Source: Cyanobium sp. M55B138 (GTDB lineage: Bacteria > Cyanobacteriota > Cyanobacteriia > PCC-6307 > Cyanobiaceae). From it: 6,160 bases of DNA. Position 1 is the first letter of the stretch. Each line of letters starts with the position of its first letter. The DNA is taken from positions 1 to 6,160 of the forward strand of contig JAGYNF010000099.1 of the NCBI GenBank assembly GCA_018400215.1, written 5' to 3'. Under the pieces are notes generated by a model. The model was not told the DNA's origin. It saw nothing but the letters and a program-made list of their open reading frames with translations, and searched no databases. This document shows positions 1-6,160 of this stretch, one piece after another. The position numbers and the translations under genes were made by a program.

Positions 1-259
1 TGCCCATGTCCATGAACACGTAGTCGTCGCCCTCCATGTAGGTGTGCTGCAGGGTGCTCTTCTCGAGCACGGCCTGGGGCAGCATCTCGCCGGCGCGGAA
101 GGTCTTCTCCACCACGTTGCCGCTCTGCACCGCCTTCAGCTTGGTGCGCACGAAGGCGGAGCCCTTGCCGGGCTTGACGTGCAGAAATTCCACCACGCGC
201 CACACCTGGCCATCCAGCTCAATCGAGGTCCCGGTGCGAAAGTCGTTGCTGGAGATCAT
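1..259 (-). CDS. efp: Elongation factor P, N-terminal part (runs off left edge)
   Basis: EF-P binds the ribosome between the P and E sites and restores peptide-bond formation when consecutive prolines stall it. Read on the minus strand from the ATG at 259-257, the window holds 86 complete codons, beginning [20 protein letters not shown]. This is the N-terminal KOW-like domain, with the characteristic [13 protein letters not shown] loop at residues 28-40. Lys32 at the loop tip is the position that is modified in many bacteria, and whether it is modified here cannot be told. The segment ends at [11 protein letters not shown], just before the first OB-fold domain. EF-P is normally about 185-190 residues, so roughly 100 lie outside the window. 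No clear Shine-Dalgarno sequence precedes the ATG. The start is well supported because MISSNDFR matches the usual cyanobacterial N-terminus. The gene is divergent from the cyclophilin gene. Identity is very secure. Confidence 0.96.
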   Translation of the reverse strand, partial: MISSNDFRTGTSIELDGQVWRVVEFLHVKPGKGSAFVRTKLKAVQSGNVVEKTFRAGEMLPQAVLEKSTLQHTYMEGDDYVFMDMG

Positions 260-393
260 TCCGGCGTGTCGGATCCGGCGAATTGTAGATCTGGCTACCG
301 GATCCCCTCCCCGGTTGAACGCCGCGGCCGGGCCCTCCAGGGGGGCAGCACCTGAACGGCTGTGCCAAAGTCCGCCCAGAACGGTGCTTGGGC
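260..393. promoter_or_regulatory. Divergent spacer between efp and the cyclophilin gene
   Basis: This 134-bp spacer has no credible gene and must hold the efp promoter and probably that of the cyclophilin-thiL pair. A possible minus-strand -10 box, TACAAT, lies at 287-282, about 22 bases before the efp ATG. At 17-bp spacing (305-310) there is no recognisable -35. An 8-bp inverted repeat, GGATCCGG (271-278) and CCGGATCC (298-305), brackets that box with a 19-base spacer. No convincing plus-strand promoter was found: TTGAAC at 315-320 resembles a -35 but has no -10 at the right distance. The promoter assignments are inference. Confidence 0.4.
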
Positions 394-1512
394 ATGGCAC
401 AGGATCACGGCGGCACAAGGGCGTCCCACGTTGGTGTGCTGAATCGAGCAGTCCGGCCGCTGGCCTTCGCCTTGGGCCTGGTGTTCGGCCTGGTGCTGCT
501 GGCATCCCCGGCCCTGGCGGCCCTACCCCAGGGCAACGCCGTGAAGGATCCGGCGGCCATCCTGCGCAACGCCCTGCCCATCGATGCGCCCCAGCTTCAG
601 GATCTGCAACACCGACTGGAATCCACCAGCGACGATCTGCGGGCCAAGCGCTGGACGCCCCTGGCCAACACGGTGCGGCGCAGCCAGTCGCTGCTCTCTA
701 GCCGGCGCAACGACATCCTCAGCCGCTTTGATGCAACCCAGCAGGACCAGGCCAAAGCCCTGGTAGACCGCCTGGGCCTCCAGTTGCAGGAGCTCGCCGC
801 CGCGGCCGAGATCCGGGAGCGGGACCCCTTCCTGGACGCCCGCCGCGAGGCCCTCGAGACCATCGGCGCGGCGGAAGCGCTGCTGGTGGGACCGTTCCCC
901 TTCGCCATCCCCGCCGAATACGACGACCTGCCCCGGCTGCTGGGTCGGGCCACCGTGCAAGTGAGCACCACCCGTGGCGATCTCACGGCCGTGGTCGATG
1001 GCTACAACGCCCCCCTCACAGCAGGAGCGTTCGTGGACCTGGTGCAGAAGGGCTTCTACGACGGGCTGCCCTTCACCCGGGCGGAGGACTTCTACGTGCT
1101 CCAGACCGGAGATCCAGAGGGGCCAGCCCAGGGCTACATCGATCCCAAAACCGGCCAGGAGCGCACCGTGCCCCTGGAGATCCGCATCCCCGGCGATGCC
1201 ATGCCGATCTACAACCAGACCTTCGAGGACACGGGCCGCTTCAAGGCCGAAGCGATCCTGCCCTTCGCCACCGTTGGCACCCTGGGCTGGGCCCATTCGG
1301 ATGAACAGCTCGACGACGGATCGTCGCAGTTCTTCTTCTTCCTCTACGAAGCCGAACTCACCCCCGCCGGCCTGAACCTGGTGGACGGCCGCTATGCCGC
1401 CTTCGGCTACGTGGTGGATGGCTTTGAGGTGCTCGAGGAGCTGGGCGTCGATGACGCGATCGTGCGCGCCACGGTGAGCCAGGGAGCCGAGAACCTGCGT
1501 GCCCATGCCTGA
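394..1512 (+). CDS. Exported cyclophilin-like peptidyl-prolyl isomerase (TLP40/CYP38 type)
   Basis: This 372-residue protein resembles the chloroplast-lumen TLP40/CYP38 cyclophilins and their cyanobacterial relatives, which assist photosystem II assembly and repair. The N-terminus has basic residues (NRAVR, 17-21), a hydrophobic core (about 23-38) and an ALA|ALPQ cleavage site after residue 42, so it is probably exported to the lumen or periplasm. Residues about 58-165 are charged and helical, as expected for the family's N-terminal bundle. From about 180 follows a cyclophilin-like domain with FTR (Arg229, equivalent to CypA Arg55), LQTGD (Gln237, equivalent to Gln63), SSQFFFF (310-316) and [10 protein letters not shown] (329-338). 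CypA Trp121 and His126 are replaced by Leu329 and Tyr334, so isomerase activity may be weak. The start is uncertain: TTG at 388 and GTG at 436 are also in frame, none has a strong Shine-Dalgarno, and GTG 436 would give a more typical short signal peptide. The stop overlaps the thiL start by one base. Confidence 0.9.
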   Translation: MAQDHGGTRASHVGVLNRAVRPLAFALGLVFGLVLLASPALAALPQGNAVKDPAAILRNALPIDAPQLQDLQHRLESTSDDLRAKRWTPLANTVRRSQSLLSSRRNDILSRFDATQQDQAKALVDRLGLQLQELAAAAEIRERDPFLDARREALETIGAAEALLVGPFPFAIPAEYDDLPRLLGRATVQVSTTRGDLTAVVDGYNAPLTAGAFVDLVQKGFYDGLPFTRAEDFYVLQTGDPEGPAQGYIDPKTGQERTVPLEIRIPGDAMPIYNQTFEDTGRFKAEAILPFATVGTLGWAHSDEQLDDGSSQFFFFLYEAELTPAGLNLVDGRYAAFGYVVDGFEVLEELGVDDAIVRATVSQGAENLRAHA

Positions 1513-2540
1513 TGGCAGCGGCACCTGAAGGTCCCAGCCTGGCGGACCTGGGCGAATGGCAGCTGATTGATCGACTGGCGGCCTTTGCGCCGGCGGGGCA
1601 ATTCGATGACGATGCCGCCCTGCTCACCTGCGGAGGCCCGCTGGTGGTGACGAGCGACGTGCTGGTGGAGGGTGTGCACTTCAGCGACGCCACCACGGCC
1701 GGCTTCGACGTGGGCTGGCGGGCCGCCGCCGCCAACCTCTCCGATCTGGCCGCGATGGGCTGCACAGGCGCCCTGGGCCTCACCGTGGGGCTGGTGGCCC
1801 CCGGTGCCACGCCCTGGCCCTGGGTGGAGGCGGTGTACATCGGACTCCAGGCCTGTGTGGAACGCCAGGGCGGCGTGCTGCTGGGGGGCGACTGCAGTGG
1901 GGGCGCCCAGCGGCTGCTGGCCATCACGGCCCTGGGCAACCTGCCCAGGAGCACCAGCGGTGAACCCCAGGCCATCCGCCGCCGCGATGGCAGACCCGGC
2001 GACCTGCTGGTCTGCACCGGGCCCCATGGCCTCAGCCGGCTGGGCCTGGCCCTGCTGCAACAGGAGGAGCAGCTCGAACGGCGCCACCTGCCCCAGGCGC
2101 TGATCGAGCGCGCCCTGGAACGCCACCAGCGCCCCTGCCCCCGCTTTGATGCCGTGCAGGCCCTGCGGTGCCAGCAACCCAAAGGCACCAGCTGGCGGGT
2201 TGCTGGCACCGACAGCAGCGACGGCCTGGCGGCGGCGGCGGCGGCCATCGCCCGCAGCAGCGGTTGCCGGGCCCTGCTGGATCACCGCCGGCTGCCCCTG
2301 GATCCAGCCATGGCCAACCTGGCCCAAGCAGAGGCATGGTGCCTGGGCGGAGGGGAGGATTTTGAACTGGTGCTGGCCCTGGAGCCCCCCTGGGCGGAAG
2401 CCCTGGTGCAACACCTACCGGGCAGTGCCGTGATCGGTGCGCTGGTGGCGGCCACTGGAGACGGGCAACACCTGGCCTGGCTGGGGGAGCAGGACCGACC
2501 CCTCCCCGGCGACGGCGGCGGATACGAACACTTCAGCTGA
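1512..2540 (+). CDS. thiL: Thiamine-monophosphate kinase
   Basis: ThiL phosphorylates thiamine monophosphate with ATP to make thiamine diphosphate, the last step of cofactor synthesis, in the cytoplasm. The 342-residue product is slightly longer than the usual 320-330 and carries the family signatures in order: FDDDAALL (31-38, metal-binding aspartates), TSDVLVEGVHF (47-57), NLSDLAAMG (75-83), GGDCSGG (125-131), GTDSSDGLAAA (232-242), GGGEDFEL (279-286) and a C-terminal GYEHF (337-341). This order is that of the AIR synthase/PurM-like fold. The start ATG overlaps the upstream TGA stop as TGATG, with no clear Shine-Dalgarno, which suggests translation by reinitiation after the cyclophilin gene. 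A run of six alanines (240-245) is encoded by a GCG repeat directly after the SDGL motif. The gene converges on gap2. I am very sure of the family. Confidence 0.95.
   Translation: MAAAPEGPSLADLGEWQLIDRLAAFAPAGQFDDDAALLTCGGPLVVTSDVLVEGVHFSDATTAGFDVGWRAAAANLSDLAAMGCTGALGLTVGLVAPGATPWPWVEAVYIGLQACVERQGGVLLGGDCSGGAQRLLAITALGNLPRSTSGEPQAIRRRDGRPGDLLVCTGPHGLSRLGLALLQQEEQLERRHLPQALIERALERHQRPCPRFDAVQALRCQQPKGTSWRVAGTDSSDGLAAAAAAIARSSGCRALLDHRRLPLDPAMANLAQAEAWCLGGGEDFELVLALEPPWAEALVQHLPGSAVIGALVAATGDGQHLAWLGEQDRPLPGDGGGYEHFS
2228..2245 (+). repeat. (GGC)6 trinucleotide tract inside thiL
   Basis: Six perfect GGC units are read in the thiL frame as GCG GCG GCG GCG GCG GCC, giving alanines 240-245 just after the SDGL nucleotide-binding motif. 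A gain or loss of units would keep the frame and change only the alanine count. It is probably a by-product of high GC content. Confidence 0.8.
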
Positions 2541-2557
2541 CGGCCCAACCGCCCATC

Positions 2558-2581
2558 AAAAAACCGCCCCGGAGGGCGGTT
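2558..2581 (-). terminator. Rho-independent terminator of gap2
   Basis: On the minus strand the gap2 stop is followed, 27 bases on, by a perfect 8-bp stem (AACCGCCC, loop TCCG, GGGCGGTT) running directly into a T tract. The tract is six T residues in all, the first two being part of the stem, and is the complement of A2558-A2563. On the plus strand the hairpin is followed by GCAGAC with no T run, so it should end gap2 transcripts but not thiL transcripts efficiently. No separate plus-strand terminator for thiL is visible between 2541 and 2608. Confidence 0.9.
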
Positions 2582-2608
2582 GCAGACAGGCAAACCGGCA
2601 GAACCGAT

Positions 2609-3631
2609 TTACTTCCATTGCTGGGCCACGATCTCGGCCAGATCCACCACGCGCTGGCTGTAGCCCCACTCATTGTCATACCAGGAGATCACCTTCACCA
2701 TGTTGCCGCCCATCACCAAGGTGAGATCGGAATCAACAATCGTGCTCTCATCGGTGCCGGCATGGTCGCTTGAGACCAGCGGCAAATCGCAATACTTGAT
2801 GATGCCCTTCATGGCATTTTCCGATGAGGCCTTGAGAACGGCATTCACCTCTTCTTTGCTGGTGTCGCGACCAAACTCCATCACCAGGTCCACCACCGAC
2901 ACATTGGGGGTGGGCACCCGCATGGCGATGCCGTTGAGCTTGCCCTTCATGGGGGGATAAACCAGGGCCACGGCCTTCGCCGCTCCGGTGCTGGTGGGTA
3001 CGATGTTGACAGCGGCGGCCCGGGCGCGGCGCAGGTCGCGGTGGGCGGCATCGAGAATGCGTTGGTCACCCGTGTAGCTGTGGGTGGTGGTCATCGTGCC
3101 CTTGACGATGCCGAATTCCTGGTCGAGAACCTTGACAAGCGGCGCCATGCAATTGGTGGTGCAGCTGGCGTTGCTGAGGATGTCCCAATCCTCGTGGCGA
3201 TATTGGTCAGCATTCACGCCAACCACGAACGTGCCGACCTTGGCACCTTTGCCAGGTGCCGTGAGGATCACTTTTTTGGCGCCCGCTTCAAAGTGCTTGC
3301 TAGCGCCAACGTCATCGTTGAACACACCCGTGGACTCGATCACCAGATCCACGCCCCACTCCTTCCAGGGCAGGTTGGCGGGATTGCGATCGTAAAAAAC
3401 TTTTATTTCTTTACCGTTGACGCTGATGGAGTTGTTGGTGTAGGTGACATCGACTCCCCGCAGGGGGCCGAGCATCGAGTCGTACTTGAGCAGGTGGGCG
3501 TTGGTGGACGTGTCTCCCGAACCGTTCAGGCCAACAATTTCGATCCCCGTATTGGCACCGCGGCTGAGCCAGCAGCGCATGAAGTTACGGCCAATGCGAC
3601 CAAATCCATTGATGGCAACCTTCAACGTCAT
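2609..3631 (-). CDS. gap2: Glyceraldehyde-3-phosphate dehydrogenase, Calvin-cycle Gap2 type
   Basis: Gap2 reduces 1,3-bisphosphoglycerate to glyceraldehyde 3-phosphate in the Calvin cycle, using NADPH or NADH, as a cytoplasmic homotetramer. The 340-residue protein is full length: [19 protein letters not shown] (Rossmann nucleotide-binding loop, 1-19), SNASCTTNC (153-161) with catalytic Cys157, [11 protein letters not shown] (181-191) with His184, [20 protein letters not shown] (197-216), and a C-terminus ending [28 protein letters not shown] (317-340). No CP12-like tail is present, so it is not GapB. Residues 36-40 read NGSGD. The Asp that holds the adenosine ribose in NAD-specific enzymes is Gly37, which fits NADP use. 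The coding sequence is visibly less GC-biased than its neighbours and contains an A/T-rich patch at 3393-3413. The ATG at 3631 is fixed by the conserved N-terminus, and no Shine-Dalgarno is evident. The gene is transcribed alone, between its own promoter and terminator. Confidence 0.97.
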   Translation of the reverse strand: MTLKVAINGFGRIGRNFMRCWLSRGANTGIEIVGLNGSGDTSTNAHLLKYDSMLGPLRGVDVTYTNNSISVNGKEIKVFYDRNPANLPWKEWGVDLVIESTGVFNDDVGASKHFEAGAKKVILTAPGKGAKVGTFVVGVNADQYRHEDWDILSNASCTTNCMAPLVKVLDQEFGIVKGTMTTTHSYTGDQRILDAAHRDLRRARAAAVNIVPTSTGAAKAVALVYPPMKGKLNGIAMRVPTPNVSVVDLVMEFGRDTSKEEVNAVLKASSENAMKGIIKYCDLPLVSSDHAGTDESTIVDSDLTLVMGGNMVKVISWYDNEWGYSQRVVDLAEIVAQQWK

Positions 3632-3676
3632 GGCAACAGCGCGGTCAAAACCGCCAGCAAGGGGATTTGGGCGCCG

Positions 3677-3682
3677 ATCATA
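3677..3682 (-). promoter_or_regulatory. Probable -10 element of gap2
   Basis: The minus strand reads TATGAT at 3682-3677, a good match to TATAAT. It would place the transcript start near 3670, giving a leader of about 40 bases before the gap2 ATG. The position where a -35 should lie (3700-3705) is part of a run of seven G on the minus strand, so a canonical -35 is absent. If this is the promoter, it may depend on an activator or an alternative group-2 sigma factor. A small hairpin (GCGGT/ACCGC, 3641-3654) could form in the leader. This rests on sequence match only. Confidence 0.5.
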
Positions 3683-3804
3683 CAGAAATCATCCGCCGAC
3701 CCCCCCTTGCCGAGCCGGCGGCGAGGCTGGAGGATGCTTCAGCCCAGCAAACCCCTGTCCAGAGCACCCCCCTGCTGCGGGACGGACCCCTGGGCCTAAT
3801 TTCA

Positions 3805-3857
3805 GGCTGGCTGCAGTGTTGCCAGCCCAGTGCTGGCCAATCTCCTTCGGACCGGAG
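3805..3857 (+). promoter_or_regulatory. Structured murC leader with mutually exclusive hairpins and ribosome binding site
   Basis: Three arms can pair in two ways: GGCTGGC (3805-3811) with GCCAGCC (3821-3827), a perfect 7-bp stem with a 9-base loop, or GCCAGC (3821-3826) with GCTGGC (3832-3837), a 6-bp stem with a 5-base loop. Because the middle arm is shared, only one can form at a time. Further on, CTCC (3842-3845) can pair with the probable Shine-Dalgarno GGAG (3854-3857), six bases before the TTG start. The pairings are visible in the sequence, but a regulatory role is inference, and GC-rich DNA gives such repeats by chance. Confidence 0.35.
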
Positions 3858-3863
3858 TCGACC

Positions 3864-5300
3864 TTGATCCCTTCGCTTGAACGCCACCAGCCGCTTCACT
3901 TCATCGGCGTCGGGGGCATCGGCATGTCGGCCCTGGCCGGAATTCTGGCGGAGCGGGGCCACAGCGTGAGCGGATCGGACCCCCGCGATGGGGCGGTGGT
4001 GGACCAGCTCCGGCGGCTTGGGGTGCGGGTGTTCCGGGAGCAAAACGCCGCCACCGTGGCCGCCATCCGCAGCGGCACCTCCCACACCCCACTGGTGGTG
4101 ATCAGTTCGGCGGTTCCCCCGGACAATCTGGAATTGGTCGAGGCCCGGCGCCTCGGTCTACCGATCTGCCACCGCTCCGACGTGCTGGCCGCCCTGATCA
4201 ACAGCCAGGCCTCGATTGCGGTGGCGGGCAGCCATGGCAAGACCACCACCAGCACGCTGATCGCCACCTTGCTGGCGGCCACCGATCGCGACCCCACCGC
4301 CGTGATCGGTGGCGTGGTGCCCGCCTTCGGCAGCAACGGTCGCCACGGCGGCGGGCTGCTGCTGGTGGCCGAAGCCGATGAATCCGATGGTTCCCTGGTG
4401 AAATTTCGGCCCCAGCTGGGGGTGCTCACCAATGTGGAGCTCGACCACACCGACCACTACGGCGATCTCGATGCCCTGATCACCACCCTGAAGCGGTTTG
4501 CCAACGGTTCGCGCCGCCTGCTGGCCAACCGCGATTGCCCCATCCTGCGGGAGCATTTCGAGGCCTCCCACTGGTGGTCGGTTGAATCCCCCCAGGGCGT
4601 TGCCTTCGCGGCCATCGCCAGCGAAGAGCGCGGTGATGGCTCAACCGTGCTGTTTTATGAGGATGAGGTGCTGGTGGGTGAGCTGGAATTGCCCCTGCCC
4701 GGACGCCACAACCTCAGCAATGCGGCCGCCGCCCTGGCGGCCTGTCGCCTGGAGGGGGTGAGCTTTGCGGAGTTGGGCGCGGCGGTGTGCCAGCTCAAGC
4801 CCCCCGGGCGGCGCTTCGACTTCCGTGGCAATTGGAATGGCCGCCTGGTGGTGGATGACTACGCCCACCACCCGAGCGAAGTGTCGGCCACCCTGCGGAT
4901 GGCCCGCCTGATGCTGGAAAGTGGCCGCAGCCCATTGCCCATGCTGCCCCAACGGGTGGTGGCGGTGTTTCAGCCCCATCGCTACAGCCGCACCGCCCAG
5001 TTTCTCCACGGCTTCGCGGAGGCCCTGAGCCAGGCCGATGCCGTGATGATCGCCCCGCTCTACGCCGCCGGCGAGGCGCCGATCGCAGGGGTGAGCAGCC
5101 AGGCCCTGGGCCTGGCCATTCAGACCATGGCACCGGATCTGCAGGTGATCGTGACCGCCAGCCTGGAGGAGCTGGCCTTTCAGGTGGCCAGCAGCAGCCT
5201 GGCCGGGGACCTGGTCTTGGCGATGGGGGCTGGCGATGTGAACAGCCTCTGGGATCGGCTCAGCGGGCTATCCCGTGATGCCCGAGAACTGGTGGCGTGA
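3864..5300 (+). CDS. murC: UDP-N-acetylmuramate--L-alanine ligase
   Basis: MurC joins L-alanine to UDP-N-acetylmuramic acid with ATP, the first amino-acid addition of peptidoglycan precursor synthesis, in the cytoplasm. The chosen start is TTG at 3864, giving 478 residues, the normal length. It has GGAG at 3854-3857 with six-base spacing, and the conserved N-terminus [14 protein letters not shown] (12-25) follows at once. There is no in-frame ATG until residue 21, inside that motif. The domains are a UDP-binding Rossmann-like domain (about 10-110), a central ATPase domain with P-loop [10 protein letters not shown] (121-130), EADESDGS (170-177) and [11 protein letters not shown] (190-200), and a C-terminal domain with PGRRFDF (314-320), DDYAHHPSE (331-339) and FQPHRYSRT (369-377). 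All the key Mur-ligase motifs look intact. The usual AGTHGKTT reads AGSHGKTT here, a mild change. The TGA stop overlaps the GTG of murB in the four bases GTGA. Confidence 0.95.
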   Translation: MIPSLERHQPLHFIGVGGIGMSALAGILAERGHSVSGSDPRDGAVVDQLRRLGVRVFREQNAATVAAIRSGTSHTPLVVISSAVPPDNLELVEARRLGLPICHRSDVLAALINSQASIAVAGSHGKTTTSTLIATLLAATDRDPTAVIGGVVPAFGSNGRHGGGLLLVAEADESDGSLVKFRPQLGVLTNVELDHTDHYGDLDALITTLKRFANGSRRLLANRDCPILREHFEASHWWSVESPQGVAFAAIASEERGDGSTVLFYEDEVLVGELELPLPGRHNLSNAAAALAACRLEGVSFAELGAAVCQLKPPGRRFDFRGNWNGRLVVDDYAHHPSEVSATLRMARLMLESGRSPLPMLPQRVVAVFQPHRYSRTAQFLHGFAEALSQADAVMIAPLYAAGEAPIAGVSSQALGLAIQTMAPDLQVIVTASLEELAFQVASSSLAGDLVLAMGAGDVNSLWDRLSGLSRDARELVA

Positions 5301-6160
5301 GCACAGCGATGGCCATGCCCAGCCATCTCCCCAGCGGCCTGCGCCAGGCCATCAGCCTGCGCGACTTCACCACCTGGAAGGTGGGGGGAGCCGCCCAATG
5401 GTTTGCGGAGCCGGCCCACCCCCAGGAGCTGCTGGCCCTGCTGCACTGGGGGCAACAAACAGACCTGGCCCTGCAGTGCATCGGCGCCGGGTCAAACCTG
5501 TTGATTGCCGATGGGGGGCTGGAGGGGCTCACCCTCTGCCTGCGGCGCCTGCAGGGCAGCCGGCTGGACCCGGGCGAGGGCTGGGTAGAGGCGGCGGCAG
5601 GCGAACCGTTGCCCAGCCTGGCCCGCAAGGCCGCCCGGGCCGGCCTGGCCGGCCTGGAGTGGGCGGTCGGCATCCCCGGCACTGCCGGCGGTGCCGCGGT
5701 GATGAATGCCGGTGCCCAGGGGGGCTGCACCGCCGAGTGGCTGCACGCGGTGCGGGTGGTGGATCCGGCCCAGCCCGACTGCCCCTTCGAGCTCACCGCT
5801 GGGGAACTCGACTTTGCCTACCGCCACAGCCGTCTGCAACAGGACTCCCTGGTGGTGCTGTCGGTGCGTTTCCGGCTGGAGCCAGGCCACGATCCCGCCC
5901 TGGTCACGGCCCGCACCAGCGCCAATCTGCACAGCCGCACCAGCAGCCAGCCCTACCAGCAGCCCAGTTGCGGCAGCGTGTTTCGCAACCCAGACCCCGA
6001 GAAAGCCGGACAGTTAATCGAGGCGCTGGGGCTCAAGGGGCTGCGAATCGGTGGCGCCGAAGTCTCGACAATGCACGCCAATTTCATTGTCAACACCGGC
6101 GGAGCCAGCGCCCACGACATCGACGCGCTGATCGCCGTGGTGCAGCACCACGTGGCGGAA
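5297..6160 (+). CDS. murB: UDP-N-acetylenolpyruvoylglucosamine reductase, 5' part (runs off right edge)
   Basis: MurB is an FAD enzyme that reduces UDP-GlcNAc-enolpyruvate to UDP-N-acetylmuramate with NADPH, which then feeds MurC. The 288 codons visible stay open to the last base. Motifs in order are TTWKVGGAA (25-33), the FAD-binding [16 protein letters not shown] (62-77), [16 protein letters not shown] (125-140), YRHSR (175-179) with the substrate-region Arg177, CGSVFRNP (225-232) with Ser227 as the likely proton donor, and [14 protein letters not shown] (262-275). The last catalytic element, a Glu near the C-terminus, would lie just beyond the edge, and perhaps 10-25 residues are missing. 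The SVFRNP form and overall length fit the shorter type II MurB. The GTG at 5297 overlaps the murC stop (GTGA), suggesting coupling. ATG codons at 5309 and 5315 are alternative starts, and no strong Shine-Dalgarno decides between them. Confidence 0.93.
   Translation, partial: MSTAMAMPSHLPSGLRQAISLRDFTTWKVGGAAQWFAEPAHPQELLALLHWGQQTDLALQCIGAGSNLLIADGGLEGLTLCLRRLQGSRLDPGEGWVEAAAGEPLPSLARKAARAGLAGLEWAVGIPGTAGGAAVMNAGAQGGCTAEWLHAVRVVDPAQPDCPFELTAGELDFAYRHSRLQQDSLVVLSVRFRLEPGHDPALVTARTSANLHSRTSSQPYQQPSCGSVFRNPDPEKAGQLIEALGLKGLRIGGAEVSTMHANFIVNTGGASAHDIDALIAVVQHHVAE

Larger units (their letters stand above)
3632..3863. other. Divergent spacer between gap2 and murC
   Basis: This 232-bp spacer has no supported gene. 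The open frame that continues upstream of murC here, and into the gap2 antisense strand, is low-complexity and has no family match. It holds the probable gap2 -10 box at 3682-3677 (minus), a C7 run at 3700-3706, and toward murC a cluster of inverted repeats at 3805-3837. No good plus-strand -10/-35 pair for murC was found. TAATTT at 3797-3802 is the nearest candidate and is weak. Confidence 0.6.

Noticed and set aside
42..701. Plus-strand open frame of 219 codons opposite efp and into the cyclophilin gene
   Set aside because: It overlaps two well-supported genes in other frames, and its translation is low-complexity.
1454..1465. HIP1-type cyanobacterial octamer (GCGATCGC)
   Set aside because: Only near matches ending GCGATCGT were seen (here and near 3386-3393). 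I found no exact HIP1 copy in the window.
523..1524. Long minus-strand open frame (333 codons) opposite the cyclophilin gene
   Set aside because: The translation is rich in Gly, His and Val with no recognisable family. It mirrors the codon bias of the real gene, as expected in GC-rich DNA.
1358..2414. Two long minus-strand open frames opposite thiL
   Set aside because: They are low-complexity Ala/Arg/Ser/Pro and His/Gln/Gly translations, while the plus strand carries every ThiL motif.
2562..2581. The thiL-gap2 hairpin as a bidirectional terminator
   Set aside because: The T tract exists only on the minus-strand side. The plus-strand sequence after the stem is GCAGAC.
3641..3654. Small hairpin GCGGT/ACCGC in the gap2 leader as a riboswitch
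   Set aside because: The stem is only five base pairs, with no conserved aptamer features, and is well within chance.
3041..3799. Plus-strand open frame of 252 codons opposite gap2
   Set aside because: It is the shadow of gap2 on the antisense strand, with no family resemblance and no ribosome binding site.
3444..3863. Possible 140-residue N-terminal extension of MurC
   Set aside because: The frame happens to be open but runs across gap2 antisense and the promoter spacer, is Pro/Arg/Ser-rich, and would make MurC far longer than the family. The TTG at 3864 has a well-placed GGAG.

Overview
The window is a housekeeping stretch of a GC-rich cyanobacterial chromosome, most likely an alpha-cyanobacterium of the Synechococcus/Cyanobium type. 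The evidence is a Gap2-type (Calvin-cycle) glyceraldehyde-3-phosphate dehydrogenase, an exported TLP40/CYP38-like cyclophilin known from cyanobacteria and chloroplasts, and strongly G/C-ending codons. I recall efp, this cyclophilin, thiL, gap2 and the mur genes lying close together in marine picocyanobacteria, but I could not check that here.

Layout. Positions 1-259 (minus) hold the first 86 codons of efp (elongation factor P), which continues off the left edge. A 134-bp divergent spacer follows. Positions 394-1512 (plus) encode the exported cyclophilin-like protein. Its stop codon overlaps the start of thiL (thiamine-monophosphate kinase, 1512-2540, plus) by one base. thiL converges on gap2 (2609-3631, minus), and a strong intrinsic terminator for gap2 lies between them at 2558-2581. 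A 232-bp divergent spacer (3632-3863) carries a probable gap2 promoter and a structured leader in front of murC. murC (UDP-N-acetylmuramate--L-alanine ligase, 3864-5300, plus) probably starts at TTG. Its stop overlaps the GTG start of murB (UDP-N-acetylenolpyruvoylglucosamine reductase), which is still open at the right edge (6160).

How the genes work together. MurB and MurC catalyse consecutive cytoplasmic steps of peptidoglycan precursor synthesis and appear translationally coupled. Gap2 serves carbon fixation with NADPH. The exported cyclophilin is, by homology, tied to photosystem II assembly in the lumen or periplasm, while ThiL makes thiamine diphosphate; their coupling has no obvious metabolic logic. 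EF-P relieves ribosome stalling at polyproline.

I found no tRNA, rRNA, CRISPR array, insertion sequence, phage gene or defence system. I see no undescribed system here. The points worth a second look are small: a possible alternative-hairpin leader before murC, altered active-site residues in the cyclophilin domain, a Gly at the cofactor-selecting position of Gap2, and the compositional contrast of gap2 with its neighbours.
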